Source: Vesta saturnalis (Eukaryota > Arthropoda > Insecta > Coleoptera > Lampyridae). From it: a stretch of 64,000 bases of DNA. How positions within the stretch are numbered: position 1 is the stretch's first letter; each line of letters starts with the position of its first letter. Position numbers and translations under genes: made by a program. The stretch covers positions 484,501 to 548,500 of the forward strand of contig JARFJB010001603.1 of the NCBI GenBank assembly GCA_036346205.1, given 5' to 3'. The notes under the pieces were generated by a model. The model was given only the letters and a program-made list of their open reading frames with translations. It had not been told where the DNA came from and made no database searches. Of this stretch, positions 53,991 through 64,000 are shown in pieces.

Positions 53991-54465
53991 ATGGTGAACT
54001 GTTGTGCTTTTGGCTATAAAAGTTGCAGCGATAAAAAAGAGGCAGGAATATGTTTTCATAGGTAATTATTAAAAATGCATAGTCACACTGTCAGTAAAAA
54101 ACTGGAATTTATTATTTGAAAGTGATTTGAACTGTGTCCTATTGATATGTTGTACATACTAAACATAGGCAATAAAATACTTATCTTTTTTGGGTTTTTT
54201 TAATGGTGTATTTTAATTATACAATCTAAACGTTTCGATAACACTTACAGTTATCTTCGTCAGTAGTAATATTTGTTAAAAATTGTTAAATATGTTTGTT
54301 TGTGCGTAGTAATATATTTTATTGCTTTCTTTGAGATAATTATGTTATATTTCAGTTTGAAACAGATGACGATACAGATTCTGATTATGTACCCGAAACA
54401 TCCGATGACATTAAAGATTAAGAGGATTTCAACGATATACTACCAGTAAGCTTTTATACAATTAA
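53991..54465 (+). pseudogene. THAP-like zinc-finger gene start, possible second exon
   Basis: ATG at 53991 gives MVNCCAFGYKSCSDKKEAGI, CFHR, then a donor (CATAG|GTAATT at 54062). A start with C-x-C, AFGC-like text and FHRFP-like text before an intron is typical of THAP domains. A candidate exon at 54356-54465 follows an acceptor (ATATTTCAG) and in one phase reads FETDDDTDSDYVPETSDDIK, then stops; the splice phase from exon 1 does not match this frame. The intron contains dispersed repeat copy 2. Partial and probably dead. Confidence 0.45.
54170..54290 (+). repeat. dispersed repeat, copy 2 (partner at 3869-3996)
   Basis: Same orientation and nearly identical to copy 1, including CGATAACACTTACAGTTATC and TTCGTCAGTAGTAAT. 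Confidence 0.8.
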
Positions 54466-55430
54466 TTACAAATATGGATATTTTTTTTTGTATAAGTAAA
54501 TTATTTTCCTAAACATGACAAAAACACTATTTACATCTTTCCATGTCATATCTATATTTCTCAGAGATGCAATGGTGAAACTTCACATGCTCAAGCAAAA
54601 TCACAGGATTTACTGATAAATTTAACAGTTGACCAACAATTTGTTCGTCATTTTGTCAAATTTTACTTACTAAAAATAGCAATTTATTCTTAGGTTGAAT
54701 CCTTCCAATTCACTATTTCCCAAATTTTTACGCATCTCTAATTGCATTTAAATTAACGTATGTAACTTTCGTACACATCTCTTATTTAGTTATACTAAGT
54801 CAATTTTACAGAGACATGTATAACATGTCTCTGCAAATTTAATACCTTCAGCGACATCTCTGAGATTTCGAATCATTTAATATAAAGAAACCTGGGATCT
54901 GTTAAGTTCAAATAATACATATACAGATAATAAATACTTATTTTCTATACATTCTAACTTTTGGCAACAATGATTAAATACAAATTTTTTCAAGTTTGTA
55001 AGATTGATTTTCAAGGTGTTGGCCAATTTTTTTTTCTTATTTTAAGAACGCCCTTGATGGTGGATGTTGAGTTTCTAGAGAATTTTTCGTTTCTGGTTCT
55101 GGATGCTGAAGCATAATTTTTTTGGAAAAATTCTCACTTAAAGTAATACTGTGTTAAGTAAAAGTATTACTAACGCTTTTAAAAGGCGGATATCATTGAA
55201 ATTATTCATTCGTCCACATCTTCGGTAAGTGGCACATGTTTCGATAACCTCATGGTAATTAAAATTGTTTTCAGGTTTTCGAACATAAAAGCATTCAATA
55301 CTAATTCTTTACATATAGACACTTCAATTGAAATTACGTTGAATGTTTACTACCGGCTCGTTTGTCACCTGTAAGAGGTATGAACGGTCATAATTAATTA
55401 AACATCGTTCTTATATTTACCTTCTTTTAG
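54466..55430. other. AT-rich non-coding DNA
   Basis: No gene recognised. GAGACATGTATAACATGTCTC at 54811-54831 is a near-perfect short palindrome. Confidence 0.45.
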
Positions 55431-55625
55431 CATCTCTGTACTACCTACGTAACAGCATCTCTGTACTACTTATGTAAGAGTATCTCTGTACTACCTACGT
55501 AAGGGCATCTCTGTACTACCTATGTAAGAGTATCTCTGTACTACCTACGTAAGAGCATCTCTGTACTACCTATGTAAGAGCATCTCTGTACTACCTACGT
55601 AGGAGCATCTCCGTACTACCTACAT
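55431..55625. repeat. 25-bp tandem repeat, eight copies
   Basis: Unit CATCTCTGTACTACCTACGT + AAGAG. Copies start at 55431, 55456, 55481, 55506, 55531, 55556, 55581 and 55606, all exactly 25 bp apart, with alternating ACGT/ATGT variants suggesting a 50-bp higher-order unit. Confidence 0.95.
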
Positions 55626-57050
55626 TTCTAACGTCACTCCTTAAATTTTCTGCTCACATTTTACTGTTACGTTACATCCAAAGTATATGATTATCGCTGG
55701 AAGGCATAAGAGCCTTGCTAACATCCATGACCGTATACGTAAAGGCTGCTAGATCACTGGAATAGTACCCGAAATTTGCAAGATCAAATAAGTAATAGTT
55801 TCAACAATAATGGTCGGATATTTTTTTCTTTCTTTATCACCTGGTTACACGATTGTGTTTCCAAATTTCAATTACACCTAGGAGGTTCTTAATGAACTTC
55901 TACAACGAAAATAAATGGACTGATATTATTAATTTTGTAATCAAATAATCGACAATTGTTGCCTCTTAATTAAATTTATATATTTAAGGTACTTCCAGCA
56001 GTTCACTTTCACAAACTTCTTTTATCTAAAACGGTATATATATTCACTAATTCAATTTTGAATATTTTGCACTCAATCACAAGCAAAACTTCAATTGAAT
56101 CATTAATTAGTGACTTGATAGACCATACCTAAATAGTTTTAGCTTCCATTTTGACCTAATTAATTCTAGCTTCTGTGGCTACATTCACCCAAGGCCAACG
56201 ATTTAACTCCTGTTTTGATTGCAATATACCGGGTGTAACGATTATCTGTATTACGTGAACTACTGCAAATATGAAACATTTAATTTTATATGAATTTGTA
56301 ATTTTTGTCTCGTAATCTTTATGTGTTATGTATATTACTTTTCTTGTGGACAAGGTTGTTCGGGCCAGTTTATTTCCTACAAATTTCTAGATTACTTTGT
56401 TTGTTACGATAGTTATTTACTGTGGACCGAACAAGCTTTTCAGTTTACTGTATACTATGTGAAGCGTAAGGCAAGCAAGTTCATTAATTAATTTTTTTTT
56501 ATCTTACTAAACATCCCAATGGGATTGTGTTAAATTAGCCAATTCCGAATACGAACAGTAAGATCTTACAACGGCCGGAAGGGGGCATATAATAATTTTA
56601 CTTTTTTTTTTACTTAAATTGAAATTTAGAATTATACTTGCCGTGGGCACAAGCTGAGGCTCACTGCTTGCCATCGTGGGCTTTGGTGGAATGTTAATTT
56701 ATATATTTTTTTATTTTATTCTTTTGTCAGGATATCGACAATAAAAATTACTTTATCGGGGGAATTGTCAACGCATTTTTACTTCCTCCTTTCATTCTTA
56801 TCTTTCTTTTTTTTTGGTAAATCCTGTTTCAGGCTTTACTCTCCTTTCAACACTTGTTGAGTACTTCCTTATTAAAGCCTGTGGCGCCTACTCATATCCG
56901 GTTCCTATCTAATCAGATTACTATCATTTTAAGCTATACCTCTAAAACAACCACGCATCCGAGTGCTCTGCGGTCTTCCGACCGTACGCCAGAGTTTAGT
57001 TGAGCCCACTCATTCTTTTTTATGCCATATGATGGTTAGACACGTGGCAA
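55626..57050. other. non-coding DNA
   Basis: No recognisable gene or element boundary. The stretch is AT-rich with poly-T tracts. Confidence 0.4.
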
Positions 57051-57059
57051 ATTACGTGA

Positions 57060-58390
57060 AAAGGTATTCCCCGCATGAGACCTGATGACAAATCTTTAAA
57101 AGCAAAAAAGGATATACTGATTTAATGCATTTGGTGTAAGGTACATTAAGGTGCACCAGGAAAAACATTTCATTAATGTCGCTTCACGTAAAATAAGGGA
57201 GCTGGCGAAATTACTGATTGACGCTCAGAAAATTGACAGTTCTATAACAAATTTATTTGACGCGTTAAAACTTAAATATTTCGATATCCTAGTAACAGCC
57301 ACAAAGATTGTGGCGAAGTATGACGTACATAATGACTATTATAAATCACCAACTTACCCTTTGAACATGGGAACCTCCCTAAAGCAGTGTGGCGAAATTG
57401 CTATTGTGTTTGCTTTAAAAAGGAAAGAAGTGAATTCCACTGTTGACGCTGCGAACGCAGAAACAGATTTACGAACTACAATACAACTACTTGAAGCACA
57501 CTGGAAATTTGAACTTTCCACACAAGCAGCTAAACGTAAAAAGATGGAATAAAGTAACAATAATCCCATTAGCAAGTGATTTAAAAATTTTAAACGAGTA
57601 TCTCACTAGCATGGGTAACAAAATATATAACGAACTTTCAAATAGAAATGTCTACTTAAAATTGGTGGAAATTGATTATAAAGTGCTTATACTCAATAGT
57701 CGACTTCCCGGCGAGCTTCAACGATTGCCTGTTCATTTATATCTTAATTCTGATAATTGCAGTAGCTACGAAGAGTTTTCTGATGTCATAAGTCCAACTG
57801 AAAAAGTTCTGATAAAAAGATTTAAACGCATTATTAAAGGTAAACGTGCAAGAGGTGTCCCTGTGCTCTTCAGTAATGATGTTCAAAAGGAAATCGATTT
57901 ATTGTTGAAACAGGGATATATTTCTAAAAGAAAATACATTTTTATTTGGAAATCCAAATACGTCAGAAGCAATATGTGGTTACAAAGTTCTTAAAACGCA
58001 TGGGAAATCTAGTGGTGTAAAAAATACTAATGCTTTGACAGCGACCAAATTAAGAAAGCATTTGGTAAACCTTTGTCAAATTTTTAGTCGACCAGCAACA
58101 ACGTTGAGCAACCATCAACTTTTATGGGTCACTCAACAGGAATACATAGACAAAACTACAGGCTCCCGGACGACGTGTACCAATGTTCAAAAATAACGAA
58201 GCTACCCTTATTAATGGAAAAAGGTGACGCTGCTGAATTTAAAGCAAAATCCTTACTTGAAATTAATGTGAACCTAGAAGACGACCTTTTAATTGCCAAT
58301 GCAGAAGATGAAGATAATGTAAGAAACGAAACAGAAAATGACAAGTACATGTCTGAAAATGATCACAACAATCCTCACACTATATAAATG
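57060..58390 (+). pseudogene. tyrosine-recombinase-like (Crypton-type) gene, frameshifted
   Basis: The start near 57075 reads MRPDDKSLKAKKDIL in one frame. At 57151-57552 is HQEKHFINVASRKIRELAKL, then MGTSLKQCGEIAIVFALKRK. At 57553-57994 is VTIIPLASDLKILNEYLTSM, then RLPGELQRLPVHLYL and RARGVPVLFSNDVQKEIDLL. After another shift, 57990-58100 has GYKVLKTHGKSSGVKN and LTATKLRKHLVNLCQIF. Then MGHSTGIHRQNYRLPDDVY (58124) follows. LRKH...MGH...H...Y is the order of tyrosine-recombinase boxes R..H, GH and Tyr. At least three frameshifts. The enzymatic call is inference; similar uncharacterised proteins are common in arthropods. Confidence 0.5.
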
Positions 58391-58394
58391 AATT

Positions 58395-58694
58395 CTTACA
58401 CCATGGACATTAGACCAAAAAGAAGCTGTTCTTACACATTTTGCCAAACATATCGAATGAAAAATGGCCCCGAAAAGAAAAATTTTGGTTAGAAATTAAA
58501 GTCTTTATACAAAATGTGTACACAAAACAAATATAGACTTTTGTATTCTACTAAATACTAACTGTACATGAATTATAATAAATGAATAAATAATAAATGC
58601 AATTATTACGTGTCAAAGTCTCAAACTGCATACTACTTACCAGTATTGCCATCAATGTCTAAACGCCACAAACCCTGTTACATCATTTGCTGCT
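58395..58694. other. non-coding DNA
   Basis: 3' flank of the recombinase-like relic. Nothing else recognised. Confidence 0.4.
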
Positions 58695-59000
58695 TTGCTA
58701 TTGTCAATGTCACTGTTATTATCACTGTCGTTGTCACTGTCACTGTCATTGTTACTATCACTGTCATTGGCATTTTCATCGTCATTGTCACCGTCAATCG
58801 TCGTCATTGTCACTATTAGCATCATTGTCACCAGCATGGTCATCATTATTGTTACCGTCATTTTTGCAGTTATTGTCACCGTCATTGTCCTGCCATTGTC
58901 TGACAGTCATTCATTGACACTGTCCTTGTCACCGTTGTTGTCTCCGTCATTGGCACTGTCCTTGTCACTGCTATTGTCGCTGTCATTATCTGTGTGATTG
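58695..59000. repeat. imperfect hexanucleotide repeat (TGTCAC/TGTCAT)n
   Basis: About 50 diverged copies of a 6-bp unit produce Leu-Ser runs on + and Asp-Ser/Asn runs on -. The several frames over it are repeat translations, not genes. Confidence 0.9.
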
Positions 59001-59570
59001 TTATCGTCGCTGGGAATGGTAAATCATCGTCGCTGTCAGTATAACTGTCCTCGTAATTGAGACGTTGTGACCGGGAAAAGCCAACTAAACTGCTGTTTTA
59101 TTACATGTTTACTGGCAGCATAATATTTTTTTATAAAGTTGACTTTTATCCAAAAAAATTAAATATTCTGGTGTGCTCTCAAAAATTTGTGTGTTATATA
59201 TGTTATATAGTTCGCAAGTGATAAAAACAGATAGATAAGAGAAAATCGTGAATGATTAAAAAAATTCTATCCTATTACTATTCAAAAAGTAAAAAAAATA
59301 AATTCATAAAGCGGTACACCTACCTACATTGGAAATTGTTTTATTTCTATTTTTAATGAAGCACAAGTATGGCAACTTTGTAGGGCGCCGTGTTAACATT
59401 AGAATAAAAGAAAGTATTCAAAATGTACGCTGTAAAAGTAAAAGTAAATTAGATTCGATATCCTTTACAGGACGCTCAAATGTTGGAGAAATAAAAGGAC
59501 GCCATAGAGATGTCACAGTGAAACGTATACGTTTATCTAGTAATAAAATGACGCTCTATTCTTACCGAGA
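59001..59570. other. non-coding DNA
   Basis: No motif recognised; the frame at 59329-59673 runs into the TA repeat and is not supported. Confidence 0.4.
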
Positions 59571-59571
59571 T

Positions 59572-59572
59572 G

Positions 59573-59621
<49 letters not shown>
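59572..59621. repeat. (TA)n microsatellite
   Basis: About 25 TA units, not obviously next to an ACAGGGTG terminus. Confidence 0.95.
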
Positions 59622-59623
<2 letters not shown>

Positions 59624-59759
59624 AAAGCAAAAGTTCTAAATTTCATTACATTAACATATTATGCAATGGATAGCTTACACATATAGTAGTTTCGTTACTC
59701 GTGTGTTACATACATAGGAATAGAAAAAACATTTTCACTTTTCACAAATTTTAAATACA

Positions 59760-60726
59760 GTAGTTTATTTGGTATCAAATATTACACATCTGAATTAAGT
59801 CATATTATTTGATAGCACTAATAGTGAAGGGAAAGTTTCCATCAATGTATTCACTGCTTGACACTATTCTAATATCCACTAATGTATCAGTATTTGGGTA
59901 AATTGAGAAAGCAGATTTGTTCAGAAATTTCAGTATGATACTCAAAAATATTTATCTATAGAAACAGTAGCAAAGTTTTTGAATTAAAATTAACCCAATG
60001 TTTAATAATATTTAATATCATTCAAAAGCAAAGCTGTACATTAAAAAAATACTGTCTAGACAATAATTATTAACACCATTTCTATATTTACACAACCATT
60101 TTCATCCTTAAATAAAAGATATAATATACGAATTTTATTCTAATTATTGAATGTATTAGACATTACGCGTACTGTTTATAATATGCCTTCATTATTAACA
60201 TACATCCAAAGCAAGTGCCGTATTTATTACACCACAGTTATTAAAAATCACATTTTTATTCGTGTACAATAAATAACGTGTGCATGCACCTAAATATGTT
60301 AACATATATTTAACACGTCAATTAAATAAAACAACAAAAAACAACAAAAAATAGCACAAAAGAAAATTGAGTATTTTACAAATAAAAATATAATGTAAGA
60401 GAGTGTACATAAAAGCAATACAAAATTGTTGTGGCCCAATCACAGATTGAGGTATTAAAGATTATTTTGTGCGTTTTTCTTATTTTAAACTTAGGTTACA
60501 AGTCACTAATTAAACAATAATATACATAGATAAACTGATGTAACCATTAAGTTTATGTTTAAACATAAATTGTTTTGTGTAAGGTACAAAATGTGTAATT
60601 ATATTTAAAAGTCACTTATTAGAACTTAAAGATCTAAAAAAAAAGTTTAAAATTCTATTAATGTTGTGTGTATTCTTAACGTTGTTGGCACTAAACTTAC
60701 TAAGATGTAGGCATGATGACATAAGA
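59760..60726 (-). other. probable 3' UTR of the host gene on -
   Basis: AT-rich DNA without repeats directly follows the stop codon of the exon at 60727-60870. Several reversed poly(A) signals (TTTATT on +, e.g. 59763) could end the transcript. Confidence 0.4.
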
Positions 60727-60870
60727 CTAGCACTTGTTTACATCAGGTGGTGTGACAAGAAATTCATCAGCTCGTTTGTGATCATTCAGGGCCTTCACCG
60801 TATATACATCCTGAGGTAATTCCGATTTGCGGCGTACTAATTGTTTAATTACGTTGTTTCCCTTACGTAC
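60727..60870 (-). CDS. last coding exon of an unidentified host gene
   Basis: On -, an acceptor TTTCCTTTTTCTAG precedes a 144-nt exon in phase 0: VRKGNNVIKQLVRRKSELPQ, DVYTVKALNDHKRADEFLVT, PPDVNKC-stop. Codon use is balanced and unlike the flanking AT-rich DNA; no stops or repeats interrupt it. The sequence is basic then polar, like a cytoplasmic C-terminal tail. I do not recognise the protein. Upstream exons would lie at higher coordinates, beyond what I can identify. Confidence 0.55.
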   Translation of the reverse strand, partial: VRKGNNVIKQLVRRKSELPQDVYTVKALNDHKRADEFLVTPPDVNKC

Positions 60871-62268
60871 CTAGAAAAAGGAAATTCATTTGTAAATACA
60901 CACAATGAATGACTTTCGATTACACATTATTGAAAAGTAAAAGAAATATGCACTCGCTAATCTCATATGGGAAATTGAAATTTCTTAGAATCGCAGTGTT
61001 TTCAAATACAGCTTAAATTAAGTAAAGAATTATTATTTTAATTATACAGCACCATCTTGGTAATCTGGACTTGATCAAAAGTCCTGATTGGAATCTGCTT
61101 TAAAATGTCTTAAAAAAACGAGTTTTATGTTTTCGTCATAAAAATGATTTTTTTGGACTCAATACTTACGTATATTAGGGGGGGATTGTTTTCACTTACA
61201 AAAATATTATTTTTTCTCAATTGCATTCGTGTGGTGCAAAGTCGATGCTCTTTGATGTAATAAACCCATTAAGAAAAAAATTTATCAAATAATAACAACC
61301 TTTCGTACTGCCACAACCGCATAAATGCATACGTATTATTATCAGTATAGGACGGAATATATGTAAGAAAAAAAACTAATATATGTACCAAGTGGACCAA
61401 GAAGCAGATCCTCCAGCTATATCTCAGGAACTGTTTATCATACAGCTTTGGGGAAAAATTTTCTTAGTAAAAACGGCCAAGGGAAATCACTGGAAACAAC
61501 TTTCAAGTTTCTAGCTTTACCTCTAGAGGGCATAATCTTTATAGAAAAATTTAAAAACAATTTTTTTTATAAAATATGTCCAATCATAGTAGGTATTAAA
61601 TAAGTAAATTAGAATGATGCATAATTTCTGCACAAATTTTGTTAAATACTTTTTTCTCTATTTTTTAAAATAAATAGTGGGGGGAGGTTGGAATGTTTGT
61701 ATGAATAAATGCCTATAACTTTGGTTGGATCAACCTATTTTAACGAATTATTCTCATTCGAAAGGGTGTAGATGAACCAGTTACATCTACTATAAAACAA
61801 TTGCATCTAGTTTTAATTGTCATAAATAGAGGGCACTTTCAAATACAAAAAATTAAAATTTGTCTATGTTACAATCTTTAAATGGAAACACCCAAGTATT
61901 GTAAATTACACATCTAAGTATTGTAAATTACAACAGAAACTGATTAAATTCGTAACAAAATGGCGCAAACTGCATATCGATATGTTTGTCTAACTCGAGA
62001 TATAAGTAAAAACACATAAAACATATGTAACTAGCATTGGCTCACTCCGCATTATAATTTAAAATAACAAAATATATCTATTTTCAGAATTTGTTAAACT
62101 AAGAAGACTGCGAAATAAAGATGACAGGGACTTAAAATTGTTTATTTATTGACAGTAGTCAAAATATTGCGCTCTTTTTAAGAAATGTTAGCATATAACT
62201 TGAATATAACCTTCCTTAATTAGATATTAATATTACTAATATCAGTAAATAATCAGCATTAATTCATA
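60871..62268. other. AT-rich DNA, intron of the host gene if the exon is real
   Basis: No gene recognised. AAGTATTGTAAATTACA is repeated in tandem at 61893-61932. Confidence 0.45.
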
Positions 62269-63260
62269 ATGAGTATATCAAATGCCGAATTGTATGATAT
62301 GATTGGAGTTTATTTCAAACGCCATCCAAATGCCGCTATTGCCTCACGTATATATGCCATAAAATATCCTGACAGGAGGCACTATGGCAAAGAAGTATTT
62401 AAAAGAAAGGCAAGAAGATTAAGAGAAACTGGCAGCTTTCATCGTGTTTGTTATAAACGACATGGTGTAGGTGTGACCGAAGATAATGTAATCAATGTTC
62501 TTGCTTTAATTCAACAGAATCCACATATAAGTAGTCGGCAAATCTCTACAGAATTAAACATACAAAAAACTACCGTTCTAAGGATTTTAAAGTATAACAG
62601 GTAGGTGTCTCATAATATTATGAACTGCACGATTAAGTTTGAAAATTGTAATCCTCTTTCAATTTTAGATTCAACTGTTTTTTTTATTTTCACATTGCGA
62701 TAAAAACGGCAACACGGCAGTTTAATCATTTCATTCATTCCTTAAAAATATTTGTTTTTCTATGTTTTTTAGACTGCATCCTTATCATGTAGTTCTCCAC
62801 AAAGCTTTACATGAAAGGGATTTTGATGCAAGCCTGGATTACTGCAATTGGATGTTAGGTATGCCGGAAGAACAACCGTATGTCATATCAAATATTTTGT
62901 GGACAGACGAAGCCACCTTTAGTAGTGCGGGTGGTGTTAATCTGCATAATACGCATTGTTGGGCTGAAGAAAATCCGCATTAGATGGACGAAGTGCAGCT
63001 TCAAAGTAGGTGGAGTCTTAATGTTTGGTGTGGTATAGTTGATGGAAAAATCATAGGACCATATTTATCTAATATTTCAGCATGATGGGTGTCCTGCGCA
63101 CTTTTCCAGGCGAGTTAGAGATTATTTGAATTTAAGATATCCATATAAATGGATTGGAAGGGGAAGTATATTTCCATGGCCAGCTAGATCTCCAGACTTA
63201 ACATATATAGACTTTTATCTATGGGGAAGATTGAAGGAGTTAGTCTTTCAAACTCGACCA
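62269..63260 (+). pseudogene. Tc1/mariner-superfamily transposase (DUF4817 type) with an intron
   Basis: Exon 1 (62269-62600): MSISNAELYDMIGVYFKRHP, ASRIYAIKYPDRRHYGKEVF, LRETGSF, then an HTH (NPHISSRQISTELNIQKTTV). A GT-AG intron (62601-62772) splits the Arg codon of KYNR|LHPYHV. Exon 2 has NILWTDEATFSSAGG (first catalytic Asp), NTHCWAEENPH, a stop at 62981, SLNVWCGIVDGKIIGPYL, then a ~50-residue deletion. DGCPAHFSRRVRDYL (second Asp), WIGRGSIFPWPARSPDLTYI and DFYLWG (third) follow. It is nearly complete but inactivated. Terminal repeats were not found. Confidence 0.85.
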
Positions 63261-64000
63261 ACCACGTGACAAGACATGAAATAACGCATTAGAAACGCAA
63301 TAAATAGTATATCCATTGTAACAAACCTTTTTATGAATGTTTAAAATTTACGTTCATATTGGCAACTTAAGTGCATTTCGTGTAGCATTAGTTGCATATC
63401 TTATTGGCGTAAAAAATGTATTTTAATAAATTATTTCAATACGTCTGCATATCCCTTTCCGCGCTTTGAATCATTTTCGGTCATTGCGCAGGGTACTTTG
63501 AGCGACCTTCATTCATTGCTTAAACTACGTGTTTAAGTAGAAACCATTTTCGCTTTGTTTGATTTTTTATTTAGAGTGTCGCATTTATATGATGAGTTTT
63601 TAAATTTATCATACGGAAATTTGAGACATTACATTTCAGGCAACTCATTTTTAGTTATACTTTTACCACTTATTTTACTTTGGATTTAATTTTATTTTAA
63701 CGTTAACTTTGCAAGATGATGCAATAGCTTTGCTACTGCGAAGTGGTATTTCAATTACCAAATTTTACTTTGAACCATATAAAATCAATTTAGTTTGGAG
63801 GTTTATAAAGAAATTTATATATATTTGGAATCACCAGCATATCAATCTGATGTTTACTTCAACTTCCATTAAAACTGCGCAATAAAATTTAAAGTGATGA
63901 GTCGACAGCATGTGCTTATCTGATGAAGTTCCAGTGACACCCAAACTGTAAAAGAAATTACTCCAGGTATTTGATATTGTTAATTAATTCACATTATAGT
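63261..64000. other. non-coding DNA at the window end
   Basis: The first ~100 bp contain the decayed tail of the transposase gene (RNAINSISIVTN). The rest shows nothing I recognise. Confidence 0.45.

Noticed and set aside
55431..55625. CRISPR-like array
   Set aside because: Units are contiguous 25-bp copies with no unique spacers, and the DNA is eukaryotic; it is a tandem satellite.
58610..58997. Leu-Ser or Asp-Ser/Asn-rich 'proteins' on both strands
   Set aside because: They come from a hexanucleotide repeat; every frame gives a low-complexity product.

Overview
This is an AT-rich, repeat-filled arthropod nuclear window, most likely from an insect; a beetle is possible but cannot be shown from sequence alone. 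Evidence for a eukaryotic host is GT-AG introns, AATAAA poly(A) signals and two host-like coding pieces. The first is the last two exons of spastin on + (10964-11426). The second is the last exon of an unrecognised gene on - (60727-60870). Nearly everything else is mobile DNA in various stages of decay.

0-13 kb (spastin gene side): remnants of a Jockey-like LINE (0.4-1.5 kb), a Merlin/IS1595-like transposon running straight into an LTR-element gag and protease (1.6-3.7 kb), a perfect 56-bp palindrome (4.0 kb), a TATA/Inr candidate promoter with a splice donor (5.2 kb), a long decayed hAT transposon (6.1-9.8 kb) and a Crypton-like recombinase fragment (9.9-10.3 kb). These probably sit in a spastin intron.

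13-25 kb: a Tc1 tail, a mariner copy with both TIRs, and a chain of at least four Tc1/mariner-superfamily elements with ACAGGGTGT termini. They have very long terminal inverted repeats and are joined by (TA)n microsatellites. Most carry only the N-terminal helix-turn-helix part and the C-terminus of the transposase, without the catalytic core. Two of them (C and D) have swapped, inverted ends.

25-35 kb: a two-gene PIF/Harbinger relic (truncated transposase on +, MADF-domain partner gene on - with a clear intron). Its intron holds a small TIR-bounded element with nuclear-receptor-like TCAAGGTCA sites. Next comes a LINE on - cleanly interrupted by a piggyBac element at TTAA, then two more TA-flanked elements.

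35-43 kb: AT-rich DNA with hairpin repeats, a Helitron-type 3' end and a Ty3/gypsy pol remnant.

43.6-52.3 kb: the most unusual part. It is a decayed virus-like (Polinton/adintovirus-like, by recollection of family) DNA element with small + strand genes, capsid-like genes on -, compact poly(A)/TATA junctions, a roughly 0.58-kb tandem array, and an inverted repeat enclosing an intact 222-codon ORF. Its arrays are full of TCAAGGTCA, the FTZ-F1/ERR-type half-site. The small element at 26.7-27.7 kb shares both this motif and one gene family with it.

52-64 kb: a LINE scrap, a THAP-like exon, a 25-bp satellite, a decayed tyrosine-recombinase-like gene, a hexanucleotide repeat, the host exon at 60.7 kb and one more Tc1/mariner-type transposase gene with an intron.

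All family calls come from reading translations by eye; no database search was run.
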